Part shown: positions 1 to 8,881 of the stretch, piece by piece | Numbering within the stretch: the first letter of the stretch is position 1 | Layout: each line of letters starts with the position of its first letter | Assembly (NCBI RefSeq): GCF_023101665.1 | Contig: NZ_CP082161.1 | Location: 5,952,001-6,016,000, forward strand | Direction of reading: 5' to 3' | DNA: 64,000 bases | Origin: Bradyrhizobium sp. 195 | GTDB lineage: Bacteria; Pseudomonadota; Alphaproteobacteria; Rhizobiales; Xanthobacteraceae | Notes under the pieces: generated by a model | Told to the model about the DNA's origin: nothing | The model's database searches: none | What the model saw: only the letters and a program-made list of their open reading frames with translations | Translations under genes and position numbers: made by a program

Positions 1-1
1 G

Positions 2-580
2 CGCGTCAAGCTGATCCGGCAGGCGAAGAACGGCGGCCCTGCGCTGGCGCGCCAGGCGTCGATCGACGCCGCGCAAGGCCGCTATCTCGCCTTCCTCGAC
101 AGCGATGATCTTTGGCTGCCCGAGAAGCTGGAGCGGCAGCTTGCCTTCACTCGGGAGAAGAAGGCCGCCCTCAGCTACACCGCCTTCCGCCGCATCAACG
201 AGACCAACACCGTTACCGGACGGCTGATCGAAGTGCCGGCCTCGCTCACCTATGGTCAGCTCCTGAAGAACACCGCGGTCGCGACGCTGACCGCGATGGT
301 TGATCGCGAGATCGCCGGCCCCATCGCGATGAAGAACGAGGGCTATGACGATTTCTGCCTGTGGCTCTCGATCCTCAAGCCCGGCCACACCGCATACGGC
401 CTCAACGAGGATCTTGCGCGTTACCGCGTCAGGGGCTCCTCGGTCTCCAGCCGCCCGATGCGCTCCGCCAAATGGGTCTGGCAGATCTACCGCAATGTCG
501 AGCACCTCCCCCTTATCGAATCAGCCTGGTGTTTTGCCCATTGGGGTGCGCGGGCCTGGCTGAAGCGACGGGAGTTCTAG
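2..580 (+). CDS. Family 2 glycosyltransferase, 5'-truncated by the window
   Basis: Only the last 192 residues are in the window; the frame is open from base 2. The DSDD motif at visible residues 33-36, preceded by the ARQASIDAAQGRYLAFL context, is the metal/nucleotide-sugar binding signature of GT-A fold family 2 enzymes. These transfer a sugar from a nucleotide donor onto a lipid-linked acceptor at the cytoplasmic face. The remaining part, ending with a Trp/Arg-rich tail (AHWGARAWLKRREF), matches the usual C-terminus of EpsE/WcaA-like glycosyltransferases. It stands at the head of the polysaccharide cluster and is followed after 116 bases by a membrane protein on the same strand. Donor and acceptor cannot be deduced. 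Confidence 0.85.
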   Translation, partial: RVKLIRQAKNGGPALARQASIDAAQGRYLAFLDSDDLWLPEKLERQLAFTREKKAALSYTAFRRINETNTVTGRLIEVPASLTYGQLLKNTAVATLTAMVDREIAGPIAMKNEGYDDFCLWLSILKPGHTAYGLNEDLARYRVRGSSVSSRPMRSAKWVWQIYRNVEHLPLIESAWCFAHWGARAWLKRREF

Positions 581-696
581 CGACGGTCGCCGCTCGCCGC
601 GCAAGCGCCACCAACGGCACGCTGCAACGGCCGGAAATGAACATTGCGACCTGGGTCGGTTGTCTCTAGTCTGACCCGGATCGGAGGGGGCTTTGC

Positions 697-2175
697 GTGT
701 ACAATCAAGGTGTTATTCCGCTGGCAGCGCGTCCCTACGCCGATCGCCGGGCCTGGATTGGCTGGACGCTGTGCAGCCTGTTTCCTGCAATTTTTCTGCT
801 GGTTCTGCTCGCGCTCACGTCACTTAGCGCCCCCGAACATGACGACTTCTGCTTCGCGGATCTGTACGCGCGTCATGGTTTCATCGACACCGTATCGCTC
901 TTCTATCACTCGCAATCGGGCCGGGTCCTGGCCCTGTGGCTGACCCAGGTTCCGCCCGCGATCTCCGCAGCGGCAGGTGTCAGCCTGCTGTCGGCCTATT
1001 CACTGACGATGGCTGTGAGCGCAGCACTGTTCCTGGCCGCCACGACGCTCGCCATGGCCCGTGCCTGGCCCCGCACCGGCGCTCTCCAATTGACTTTCCT
1101 CGCGCTTGCCTTCGCGAGCACCGTGGTCAGCGCGGCGCCGAGTGTTCGGGACCTGCTCTACTGGCTGTCGGCCGTGACCTGCTATGTCCCGCCCGCCTTG
1201 GTCACCGTGCTGATCCTCGGGGAGTGCATTCGGGCGCTTGATCGGCAAGCCGGCTTCTCCTGGACGCTCAGCCTTGCGATGGCGCTAGGCGGTTTCGTGG
1301 CTGCGCTGGGCAACGAATTTACCGGCGCCTGGCTCCTGCTGATCGTCTCGGCTTCGCTGGGCGCGCGCCATCTCTTTGGCCAGCAGCGGCAGATCGTGCA
1401 TCACACCCTGATCGCGGCTGCCATCGCGATCGGGTGGATCATCGTTGTCTCCGCCAGTGGCAACAGCACGCGCATGGAACAACTCCCGAACGGCGGGCAT
1501 GTGACATGGTCGGTGCTTCAAGCGCTTATCGATTCGCTCGCCGGTCTCGGTCGTTTCCTTCGAGAGCCCGCCATCGTCGCCTGGCTCGCCGCTGTCGGTC
1601 TCATCGCATTGATCGCGCCTGACCCGGCGCCCAAAGCGCCGCAAAAGAACAAGCTGCTGGCTCTCGGCACGATCGCGATCTGCCTGGCGTGCTGCTATTT
1701 CGAATATTTCGCTCATCGCTATGCGACGGGCATGCGGCTCGTCGAAAGGGCGCAGAACCAGGCATTGATCCTGCTGCTGTTCGGATCGACGCTGGGCGTC
1801 AAGCTGATCGTCGGCGCTTACCGCCCGCAACTGCGCGAACGGGTTGCGGCGGGAGCGTTTCGCGGCCTGCTCGGTCCCATCGGGATGCCTGCGGGCCTGA
1901 TGCTGCTCACGATCGCCTCGCTCTGCCTGAGCTCGACAGCATCTCAGCTGCGAGCGCAGTGGCAGGGCCTGTATCCGTATTGGCGGGAGAGCGCCGAACG
2001 GCATGCCCTCCTGACGACGAGCCGCGAGCCGGTTGTCGCGGTTCCCCGGCACAAATGGACGCCATCCCTGCTGATGACCGCCGATGTGACTGAGAACGCC
2101 GACCGGTTGCCGAATGACTGCGTCGCCAGATATTACCACAAGTCCGCCGTCTACGCTGCCGACACGCCGCGATGA
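697..2175 (+). CDS. Multi-pass membrane protein, GT-C/DUF6056-like
   Basis: A 492-residue hydrophobic protein with about ten or more predicted transmembrane stretches and a hydrophilic C-terminal tail. The start is a GTG at 697 with a strong ribosome site (GGAGGGGG, 683-690) directly upstream; no suitable ATG is nearby. After the first membrane helix, an EHDDFCFADLYARHG segment puts two acidic residues in the first extracytoplasmic loop, as in GT-C fold polyprenyl-phosphate-sugar glycosyltransferases and the uncharacterised DUF6056 group. The following gene is a GtrB-like polyprenyl-phosphate glycosyltransferase. The pair therefore looks like a GtrB/GtrC-type decoration system, in which this protein would transfer the lipid-carried sugar in the periplasm. 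The enzymatic role is inferred from fold-like features and context only. Confidence 0.65.
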   Translation: MYNQGVIPLAARPYADRRAWIGWTLCSLFPAIFLLVLLALTSLSAPEHDDFCFADLYARHGFIDTVSLFYHSQSGRVLALWLTQVPPAISAAAGVSLLSAYSLTMAVSAALFLAATTLAMARAWPRTGALQLTFLALAFASTVVSAAPSVRDLLYWLSAVTCYVPPALVTVLILGECIRALDRQAGFSWTLSLAMALGGFVAALGNEFTGAWLLLIVSASLGARHLFGQQRQIVHHTLIAAAIAIGWIIVVSASGNSTRMEQLPNGGHVTWSVLQALIDSLAGLGRFLREPAIVAWLAAVGLIALIAPDPAPKAPQKNKLLALGTIAICLACCYFEYFAHRYATGMRLVERAQNQALILLLFGSTLGVKLIVGAYRPQLRERVAAGAFRGLLGPIGMPAGLMLLTIASLCLSSTASQLRAQWQGLYPYWRESAERHALLTTSREPVVAVPRHKWTPSLLMTADVTENADRLPNDCVARYYHKSAVYAADTPR

Positions 2176-2203
2176 CCAATTGCCCAGCTCCAGAGATGCG
2201 AAC

Positions 2204-3166
2204 GTGAAAACAATCAGCGTCATCACGCCCTGCTACAATGAAGAGCTCAACGTTAGAGATTGCTATGAGGCGATCCGGAAGATCTTCGACGGCGAGCTCC
2301 GGGGCTATCGGCGCGAGCACATCTTCTGTGACAACGCCTCCGACGATCGCACCGTCGAGATCCTGCGCGAGATCGCTGCACAGGACCCTGCGGTGAAGAT
2401 CATCGTCAACGCACGCAACTTCGGCCCGCTGCGCAACACTTTCAACGGGGTGATGGCCTCGCGCGGCGACGCTGTGCTCCTGTTCATGCCGGCCGACTTG
2501 CAGGATCCGCCCGAATTGCTTCCCGAATTCGTCAAGCTGTGGGAGGCCGGCTACGAGATCGTCTACGGCATCCGCGCTGTGCGCGAGGAAGGGCGGCTGA
2601 TGCGCGGCATCCGCAATGCCTATTACCGCCTGCTGACCCGCTTCTCCGAGGTCAACGTGCCACCCGGCGTCGGCGACTTCCAGCTCGTCGACCGGCGCGT
2701 GGTCGAGGCCATGCGGCACGTCCGCGACACATATCCTTTCATGCGGATGATGACGTTCGAATGCGGCGGCCGCGCCGTCGGCGTCCCCTACACCTGGCGC
2801 CAGCGCAAGAAAGGACTCTCCAAGAACCGGGCCGGCGCGTTGATCGACCAGGGCCTCAACGGGCTGGTGTCCTTTACCACGGCGCCGGTCCGATTCGGTC
2901 TATTGGCGGGCTTCCTGATCTCGGCCCTGAGCATCGGCTACGCCATCGTCAATTTCGTGGTCGGCCTCGTCCTGTACCGGCAGCTTGCCGAGCCCGGCAT
3001 CATCACGCTGATCGTCGCCATGTTCTTCTTCGGCGGCGTGCAACTGTTCTTCATGGGCATGATCGGCGAGTACGTCCTCGCGATTTACGGACAGGTACGT
3101 GAGAAGCCCGTGGTGTTCGAGCGCGAACGCGTCAATTTCGATCCGTCACCGCCGTCCGGCACCTGA
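2204..3166 (+). CDS. GtrB/DPM1-like polyprenyl-phosphate glycosyltransferase
   Basis: A family 2 glycosyltransferase that would move a sugar (typically Glc or Man) from a nucleotide donor to undecaprenyl phosphate. The N-terminus has the VITPCYNEE nucleotide-binding strand (residues 6-14), then DNASDDRT, and the ADLQDPPE metal site (about residues 97-104) typical of the DPM1-like bacterial subgroup. Two transmembrane helices lie near the C-terminus (the AGFLISALSIGYAIV and LIVAMFFFGGVQLFFMG segments). I chose the GTG at 2204 because family members begin immediately before this strand. An ATG at 2114 is in frame but would overlap the upstream gene by 62 bases and add about 30 residues unlike the family. 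It pairs with the preceding membrane protein. Confidence 0.85.
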   Translation: MKTISVITPCYNEELNVRDCYEAIRKIFDGELRGYRREHIFCDNASDDRTVEILREIAAQDPAVKIIVNARNFGPLRNTFNGVMASRGDAVLLFMPADLQDPPELLPEFVKLWEAGYEIVYGIRAVREEGRLMRGIRNAYYRLLTRFSEVNVPPGVGDFQLVDRRVVEAMRHVRDTYPFMRMMTFECGGRAVGVPYTWRQRKKGLSKNRAGALIDQGLNGLVSFTTAPVRFGLLAGFLISALSIGYAIVNFVVGLVLYRQLAEPGIITLIVAMFFFGGVQLFFMGMIGEYVLAIYGQVREKPVVFERERVNFDPSPPSGT

Positions 3167-3179
3167 CGCGCAGGCGACG

Positions 3180-4103
3180 TCAGCCCTTCGCCAGCGACTG
3201 CTCGATCCGCGCGACGATCGCCTCGGCTGAAAGGCCGGCGGCATCGAGCAGCGCCTCGCGCGATCCCGCCTGCGAGGTCTTGCCGCCCTGCTCGGGAATG
3301 CCGATGCCCGTGATCGGCGGCCGGACTGCGTCGCCGGCAAACGCGCCCGCGACCAGACTGAACAAACCACCGCGCAGAATGTGCTCTTCCAGCGTCACGA
3401 TGAGCGAAGCGCCGCGCACGGCGTCTCGGATCGCGCCTTCGTCGAGGGGCTTCAGGCAGGAGACGCTGACTACACCGACGTCGCGGCCCCGCCCGGCAAG
3501 CTCCCCGGCTGCAGCAAGGGCGCGCGAGGCGATCGGCCCCGATGCGAGGATGACGACATCCCGTCCGACACGCAAAACCCTGGGTTTGCGCAGGTCAGTC
3601 ACGGCGGCGCCAAGATTCGGCTCCCCCTGGCGGCTGAGCCGCAAGTAGGACGGCTTGCCGCTCGTTGCGATCAGACGCGTCGCAGCCCGCACCTCCGAGG
3701 GATCGCAGGGCACGAACACCTCGATGCCCGGCAGCATCGACATGATCCCCGCATCCTCCAGCGCATGGTGGGTGTAGCCCTGGCTGCCATAGGCATAGCC
3801 GGCGCCCACCGCCACGACCTTGACGTCGGCGCCGTGGTAGCAGACGTCGTTGCGGAGTTGCTCGAGGCACCGCAATGTCGGGAAGTTTCCGATCGAGTAG
3901 ATGAAGACCGTCTTGCCCGACAGCGCGATGCCGGCGGCGATGCCCGCCATGTTCTGCTCGGCAACGCCGACATTGAGATAGCGATCGGGGAACTTGGCCG
4001 CAAACGGTTCCAGCACGGAGTAGCCGAGATCGCCGCAGAGCAGCCAGAGGTCGGGGTTCTCGCTCGCGGCCTGCGACAGGCTCTCGATGAACGTCGTCCT
4101 CAT
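3180..4103 (-). CDS. Transketolase C-terminal subunit (split transketolase)
   Basis: 307 residues covering the pyrimidine-binding and C-terminal domains of transketolase. The VGVAEQNMAGIAAG block (about residues 45-58) contains the glutamate that activates thiamine diphosphate. The C-terminal third is the transketolase_C fold (VGRDVVILASGP onward). It is encoded right after the N-terminal subunit with a 4-base ATGA overlap, so the two are almost certainly made together and form one heteromeric enzyme. Stand-alone split transketolases of this size are frequent in sugar and secondary-metabolite clusters, where they transfer a two-carbon ketol unit, rather than in the pentose phosphate pathway. 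In this cluster a role in making a branched or chain-extended sugar is plausible but unproven. Confidence 0.88.
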   Translation of the reverse strand: MRTTFIESLSQAASENPDLWLLCGDLGYSVLEPFAAKFPDRYLNVGVAEQNMAGIAAGIALSGKTVFIYSIGNFPTLRCLEQLRNDVCYHGADVKVVAVGAGYAYGSQGYTHHALEDAGIMSMLPGIEVFVPCDPSEVRAATRLIATSGKPSYLRLSRQGEPNLGAAVTDLRKPRVLRVGRDVVILASGPIASRALAAAGELAGRGRDVGVVSVSCLKPLDEGAIRDAVRGASLIVTLEEHILRGGLFSLVAGAFAGDAVRPPITGIGIPEQGGKTSQAGSREALLDAAGLSAEAIVARIEQSLAKG

Positions 4104-4918
4104 GCGCCAACCTCGGCCAATGCCTGCGCGAGGAGCTCATCCGAAGGCGAGCGGTAGTGCCATTCGAGCTTGTTCTCCATGAAGCTCACGCCCTTGCCCT
4201 TCATGGTGTGCGCGATCACGACGGTCGGCCGGCCCGATGCCGCCGGCACGCCGCCCAGCACATGTTCCAGCGCAGTGAGATCGTGGCCGTCGATCTCCTC
4301 GACCTGCCAGCCGAACGCCTTCCATTTCTCGGCAAACGGATCGAGGTTCAACACCTCGGCGACCGAGCCAAAACTCTGGATCTTGTTGAAGTCGACGATG
4401 ACGCAGAGATTGTCGAGCCTGTGATGGGGCGCGAACAGGATGCCCTCCCAGTTCGAGCCCTCGTCGCATTCGCCGTCGCTGAGCAGGCAGAACACGCGGC
4501 TGCCCGCACTCGCCGTTCGTGCGGCCAGCGCCATGCCGATTGCAATCGGCAGGCCATGGCCGAGCGAGCCCGTGGAGACCTCGACGCCGGGCACGGCATG
4601 GCTGACGTGTCCGGTGAAGATCGATCCGTCGCGACAATAGGTGTCGAGCTCTGCCGGGGAAAAGAAACCGCTTTCGGCGAGGGCGGCGTACATGATTGCC
4701 GTGGCGTGGCCCTTGCTGAGCACGAAGCGATCGCGGCCCGCTGCTTGCGGCTCGGCCGGATCGATGCGCAGGATCCGCGTATAGAGCACCGCCAGGATGT
4801 CCGCCATCGAGAGGCAGCCGCCGATATGCGAAGCCTTCGCGGCATGCACCATACGCAACGCGTGCGCACGAATGCGTCGTGCGAATTCTTTCGGCTCAGG
4901 AAGATTTGGTCGCGTCAT
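4100..4918 (-). CDS. Transketolase N-terminal subunit (split transketolase)
   Basis: 272 residues forming the thiamine-diphosphate (PP) domain. The characteristic GDG...N cofactor/metal motif is visible as SDGECDEGSNWE with the downstream DFNK asparagine (about residues 146-180). The conserved SHIGGCLSMADILAVLY and SLGHGLPIAIGMALA segments (substrate and cofactor pocket) lie before it. The start overlaps the end of the upstream epimerase gene (4896-5813) by 23 bases, and the stop overlaps the start of the C-terminal subunit by 4. Epimerase, N-subunit and C-subunit therefore form one tight operon. The partner CDP-sugar genes rfbF/rfbG lie upstream on the same strand but are separated by two genes on the other strand. 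Confidence 0.88.
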   Translation of the reverse strand: MTRPNLPEPKEFARRIRAHALRMVHAAKASHIGGCLSMADILAVLYTRILRIDPAEPQAAGRDRFVLSKGHATAIMYAALAESGFFSPAELDTYCRDGSIFTGHVSHAVPGVEVSTGSLGHGLPIAIGMALAARTASAGSRVFCLLSDGECDEGSNWEGILFAPHHRLDNLCVIVDFNKIQSFGSVAEVLNLDPFAEKWKAFGWQVEEIDGHDLTALEHVLGGVPAASGRPTVVIAHTMKGKGVSFMENKLEWHYRSPSDELLAQALAEVGA

Positions 4919-5813
4919 GCCAGTCTACCGTCTCGCGCAATCCCTCATCCAACGGCACGTCGGGCTTCCAGCCCAAGGCGAGCATGCGCGAAACGTCCGC
5001 AGCCAGGACCATAACCTGATCGGGCCGATACGCCAACTCGCCGAAGCCGAGAGCAGCGCCCGGGTCAACCAGATCGCGCAGCCGCGTCACCGTCTCGCGC
5101 AGCGGCGGTGCGTCCGCACTGCCGACATTGAAGATGCCGCTCGCCGCCTCATGCGTGATCGCCAGACGGAAAGCGCTGGCAGCGTCGCGCGCGTGCAGAA
5201 ATCCCCAGCGCTGCTCGCAGGCCGTCAGCGCCATGGGATGCCCGGAGCGCAGGTTCCGAATCATGCTCGGGATCAGCCAGTGATCGGCATCTTTCGGTCC
5301 GTAGGTCGAGAAGATCCGGAGCCACGCCGCACGCAGCCCGCGCTCCTCGCACAGGCGCGTCGCCATCGATCCCGCCGCGAGCTTGGCCATGCCGTACAAC
5401 GTCGTCGGCCGTGGCACGTCGTCCTCCCGGATCGCGCGATCATAGGGTCCGTACTCCGCCTGCGACCCGGCTCCGACGAAGATCCTGGCGCCGGCCTGGG
5501 CTGCAAGTTCGACGAGGCCCACGGTGTCGGCCACGTTGACGGCCTGAACCGGGCTGTTGCGATCGCTCCCTGCGACGCCGCGCCAGGCCATGTGCACGAC
5601 CGCCTCCGGCGCGAACGCCCCCAGTGCTGCGCGCAGCCCGTCCGGGTGCTCCAGGCTGCCCGGGATCACGTGCAGCCGGTCACGAAGCGGCCCGAGGCGC
5701 CAATAGGAACTTGCGGGCCGCAACAGCACGGCCACCTCGTGCCCCCGCGCCATGAGGTCCGCAACGAGATAGGAGCCCAGGAAACCGCTCGCACCGGTGG
5801 CAAAAATACGCAT
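4896..5813 (-). CDS. NAD-dependent epimerase/dehydratase (SDR)
   Basis: A 305-residue extended short-chain dehydrogenase. The Rossmann glycine motif is at the very N-terminus (GASGFLGSYL, residues 8-17). The catalytic Tyr-x3-Lys is YGMAKLAAG (about residues 140-148), and the substrate-specificity region follows with a FSTYGPKD motif. This family acts on nucleotide-bound hexoses (epimerase, reductase or dehydratase); members following CDP-glucose 4,6-dehydratase often reduce or epimerise the 4-keto sugar. It is the first gene of a three-gene operon with the split transketolase, so it probably acts on the transketolase substrate or product. No exact reaction can be read from the sequence. Confidence 0.82.
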   Translation of the reverse strand: MRIFATGASGFLGSYLVADLMARGHEVAVLLRPASSYWRLGPLRDRLHVIPGSLEHPDGLRAALGAFAPEAVVHMAWRGVAGSDRNSPVQAVNVADTVGLVELAAQAGARIFVGAGSQAEYGPYDRAIREDDVPRPTTLYGMAKLAAGSMATRLCEERGLRAAWLRIFSTYGPKDADHWLIPSMIRNLRSGHPMALTACEQRWGFLHARDAASAFRLAITHEAASGIFNVGSADAPPLRETVTRLRDLVDPGAALGFGELAYRPDQVMVLAADVSRMLALGWKPDVPLDEGLRETVDWHDATKSS

Positions 5814-5982
5814 AAACCCCCGGTAGATCAGCTACCCCGGGCCCGTCAATGTCCCGCTTCGGCAACTCCCCCCTGCCCGGCCCCCCTCCCGGCACGGCTG
5901 CAGGCCGATCCGAACTTGATTATCCGGCCGATGCGGCTAAACGGGGGGCCGGATCGAGGTTCGACGACGCAGGGGTAGACGC

Positions 5983-6936
5983 ATGAATGACTTCAGGCTG
6001 GCCATGGTTTCCGCGGGCTTCGAGCACGGCGGGAACGTCACCCATCGTCATTTCGACGGCCATCCCGACCTGCTCGTCTATCCCTTCGAGTCGCAGCTCG
6101 GAAACCGCAACTTCAACGACTTCCTGGCCTCGGTCGAGCGCGTCCAGTACCGCTATCCCGAATTCCCGGAAGGGCTGACGGCCATCGAACTCTACGAGCA
6201 GATGATCGACGAGGAACTGAAGACCTTCCTGCGCAAGCGCAACGGCTCCAAGTTCCGCGATGCCGATTGCGTGTTGGACGAAAAGAAGCGCGTCGCCGAA
6301 TTCGTCCGGCTGTGCGGCGAGGCGCCGATCCCGCGCCGCAAGGTGATCGAAGCCTTCTTCCGTTCGACTTTCACGGCCTGGGAGAACTATTACACCAAGC
6401 CGCGGCCGGACATGGTCCATGTCGGCTACTCCCCCGCCATCGGGATCGATGCCGATCGCATGGTGCGCGACTTTCCCAACATCCGCATCCTGCACATCGT
6501 ACGCAATCCATTCTCGGCCTACCGAGACACCAAGCGCCGCCCGTTCCCGCAGCCGCTGACCAAATACCTGATCACCTGGAACATCTATCACTCGACGGTC
6601 GAGATGTTTGCCAGGATGTACCCGGAGAACGTGCGCATCTTCCGTTACGAGGACCTCGTGGACGACAAGCGCAAGTTCATGACCGAGGCGGCCGGATTCA
6701 TCGGTGTGCCCTTCGCGGACAGCATGCTCTATCCGAGTTGGAACGGCGTCGAGATCAAGGACTCCATCGCGCCCTGGGGAACCGTGCTCAAGAGCACCAG
6801 GGATTACAACCAGGCCGTGATCCAGGAACTCTCGGACGAGGAGCGCAGGCAGATCGCGCAGGGCACCGCAGCCCTCGCCCGTCATTTCGGCTACGACCGA
6901 ATCGACTATCTGAGCCCGCTCTATCGTGCTGAGTAA
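5983..6936 (+). CDS. Sulfotransferase family protein
   Basis: 317 residues. The N-terminal block HGGNVTHRHFDGHPDLLVYP stands at the position of the PAPS 5'-phosphosulfate loop. The 3'-phosphate loop appears as the RILHIVRNPFSAYRDTKRR region (about residues 168-186), where Arg and Ser bind PAPS. The enzyme would move sulfate from PAPS to a hydroxyl, here most likely on a sugar of the surface polysaccharide. ATG at 5983 has AGGGG 8 bases upstream. Its end overlaps the next gene by 11 bases, so the two are translated as a pair. The acceptor is unknown; assignment of the first loop is less certain than the second because the usual Arg/Ser-rich P-loop is atypical. Confidence 0.75.
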   Translation: MNDFRLAMVSAGFEHGGNVTHRHFDGHPDLLVYPFESQLGNRNFNDFLASVERVQYRYPEFPEGLTAIELYEQMIDEELKTFLRKRNGSKFRDADCVLDEKKRVAEFVRLCGEAPIPRRKVIEAFFRSTFTAWENYYTKPRPDMVHVGYSPAIGIDADRMVRDFPNIRILHIVRNPFSAYRDTKRRPFPQPLTKYLITWNIYHSTVEMFARMYPENVRIFRYEDLVDDKRKFMTEAAGFIGVPFADSMLYPSWNGVEIKDSIAPWGTVLKSTRDYNQAVIQELSDEERRQIAQGTAALARHFGYDRIDYLSPLYRAE

Positions 6937-7816
6937 GATCGCGTTCTTCGAAACCGACGACCGCCCCGACATCGCTGCCGATCGCGCGCGCCTCCTGCCC
7001 GCGCTGCGTCAGCATCTGCAATCCTTCGGCCGCAGCGCCACCGTCGTGCCGGCGCCTGGCGGCACGCTCGGCGCCTGCTACGATGCGGATATCTCCGGCG
7101 AAAAGCGCTTTCTGAAGACGCATCTACCGGGCACGAGCGCGCGCGCCAGCCTCGCCAAGGAAGCCGACATCCTCGAGCAGCTCTACGGCAAGATGATCGT
7201 GCTCGACCGTTTCGAGATCCCGCTCGCGGATGGAACGGTGCGGCTCTGCCTCACGATGCCCGCGCTCACGCCGCTGGCCGGCCCGATGGAGCCCGCTGAT
7301 GCCGCTGCGATGGCAGACGCATGCAGTGAGCGGCTCAAGGACTGGCGGCCGGATGGGCTTGCCTCGTTCGAACACTATCTGGCTTCCGCCGCAGTGGCTC
7401 TGAAGACCCTTGCGAGCCGTGGTCTGCTGGAGCAGGCCACCGCGGCCGAAGTGCGCAGGCTGATCACGCTGCTCGGTGATCGTCGCGCGGATCTGCCCGA
7501 GGCGCTCTGTCATGGCGATTTCGGACCGAAGAACATCATGCTCCAGGGAGCCGCACCGCGCGTCATCGACTGGGAAGACGCATTCCGCGGCATCGCCGGC
7601 TACGACTACCTCTATTGGCTGACCTTCATGGAGAATCGGCCGTCCCTGCAAAGGGCCGCCTTCGGCCGAACCGGCCTATCGCCCAAGGTCGAGCGCGCCA
7701 TCCTCGTGCTCGTCGTCCTGCTCAAATCCTATCTGGCCGTCTTGTCGGGCGAGCACCTGAAGCACGCGCTGTCGGCAGAGGACCGCATCGCCGAGATCCT
7801 CGATCTACCGGGCTGA
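6926..7816 (+). CDS. APH-fold kinase (phosphotransferase family)
   Basis: 296 residues with an aminoglycoside/choline-kinase fold. The catalytic loop is CHGDFGPKNIML (HGD-x4-N, about residues 193-204), followed by the metal-binding VIDWEDAF. The N-lobe has an ATP-binding segment around GGTLGACYDAD. The start is a GTG at 6926 inside the end of the sulfotransferase gene. APH-fold enzymes phosphorylate small hydroxylated molecules such as sugars, choline and amino alcohols. In a polysaccharide cluster it probably activates a sugar or a polymer substituent rather than giving drug resistance. The gene ends at 7816, directly abutting the convergent rfbG stop at 7817. Confidence 0.78.
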   Translation: MLSKIAFFETDDRPDIAADRARLLPALRQHLQSFGRSATVVPAPGGTLGACYDADISGEKRFLKTHLPGTSARASLAKEADILEQLYGKMIVLDRFEIPLADGTVRLCLTMPALTPLAGPMEPADAAAMADACSERLKDWRPDGLASFEHYLASAAVALKTLASRGLLEQATAAEVRRLITLLGDRRADLPEALCHGDFGPKNIMLQGAAPRVIDWEDAFRGIAGYDYLYWLTFMENRPSLQRAAFGRTGLSPKVERAILVLVVLLKSYLAVLSGEHLKHALSAEDRIAEILDLPG

Positions 7817-8881
7817 TCAAGCCTGCACAGCGCCAGCAACCTGATCGAGCTGATCGAGCGAGAACCTGCGCAGGTCACGGCCCTCGCGCAGCGCCTTGTA
7901 CCACTCGACGGTCAGCCGTAGGCCCTGGGCCAGATCGAGCCGCGGCGTCCAGCCGAGTTCGCTCCGCGCCTTTGCGCAGTCGAGCCGGAGATAGGCGGCT
8001 TCGTGCGGATGTGGGCCGGCGTCTGCCGTCCACCGTGCGCCGTCGCCCCACAGCGCGATCAGGCGATCGACCACGGTCCCGACCGGCACCTCACTTGCGG
8101 TGTCTGGTCCGAAATTCCAGCCGCCGACGAAACTTTCATCGCTCGCCAATCGCTCGACCAGCGACAGATAGCCGAGCACCGGGTCGAGCGCGTGCTGCCA
8201 GGGCCGCACCGAATTGGGATTGCGGATGCGGAGCGCCTCGCCCGCCAGGAAGGCCTGCATCGCATCGGGCACCAAGCGGTCGCGCGCCCAGTCGCCGCCT
8301 CCGAACACGTTGCCGGCACGCGCGGTCGCAACGCGCGCCGCGCCGCTCGTGTTGAAGAAGCTGTGGCGGTAGGAATGCGTCACGAGCTCGGCGCAGGCCT
8401 TGCTGTTGCTGTAGGGATCGTCACCGCCGAGCCGGTCGCCCTCGCCGAAGGCGGCGCCCGTACCCTTGTTCTCGTAGCACTTGTCGCTGGTGACGTTCAG
8501 GATCACCTGCACCGAGCGCAGATGCCGTGCCGCCTCCAGCACATGCACCGTGCCCATCACGTTGGTCGCGAAGGTCTCGACCGGCTCTTCATAGGAGGGG
8601 CGAACCAGCGCTTGCGCCGCCATATGGATGACGATGTCGGGCTCGGCCTCCGCCATCGCGGCGCGCAAGGTTGGGAGATCGCGGATATCGGCCACGCGGT
8701 GCCTGATGTCGTCGGCGATGCGCGCCGTGACGAACAGCGCGGATGGGTGTGTCGGCGGCAGCGCATAGCCGTAGACGTCAGCCCCGAGACGGCGCAGCAG
8801 CAGCGAGGCCCACGCCCCCTTGAAGCCGGTGTGGCCCGTGAGAAAGACCTTCTTGCCGCGCCAGAATGCCGGATCCGTCAC
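7817..8881 (-). CDS. rfbG: CDP-glucose 4,6-dehydratase
   Basis: Converts CDP-D-glucose to CDP-4-keto-6-deoxy-D-glucose with NAD+. The Rossmann motif is GHTGFKG (residues 16-22), the form characteristic of RfbG rather than of RmlB. The NVTSDKCYENKG segment and the catalytic YSNSK (about residue 155) also fit. The start chosen is GTG at 8881: it overlaps the rfbF stop as GTGA, and GGAGGG lies 4 bases upstream. In-frame ATGs at 8893 and 8914 would put that ribosome site inside the gene. It follows rfbF on the same strand. No RfbH-type C3 dehydrase is in the window, so the 3-hydroxyl is probably retained and the product goes to another enzyme. Confidence 0.93.
   Translation of the reverse strand: MTDPAFWRGKKVFLTGHTGFKGAWASLLLRRLGADVYGYALPPTHPSALFVTARIADDIRHRVADIRDLPTLRAAMAEAEPDIVIHMAAQALVRPSYEEPVETFATNVMGTVHVLEAARHLRSVQVILNVTSDKCYENKGTGAAFGEGDRLGGDDPYSNSKACAELVTHSYRHSFFNTSGAARVATARAGNVFGGGDWARDRLVPDAMQAFLAGEALRIRNPNSVRPWQHALDPVLGYLSLVERLASDESFVGGWNFGPDTASEVPVGTVVDRLIALWGDGARWTADAGPHPHEAAYLRLDCAKARSELGWTPRLDLAQGLRLTVEWYKALREGRDLRRFSLDQLDQVAGAVQA

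Noticed and set aside
3164..3184. CTGACG...CGTCAG palindrome as terminator between convergent genes
   Set aside because: Only six paired bases with a 9-base loop and no U-run.
6926..7816. Aminoglycoside resistance gene
   Set aside because: It has the APH fold, but context is sugar biosynthesis and nothing in the sequence indicates drug specificity.
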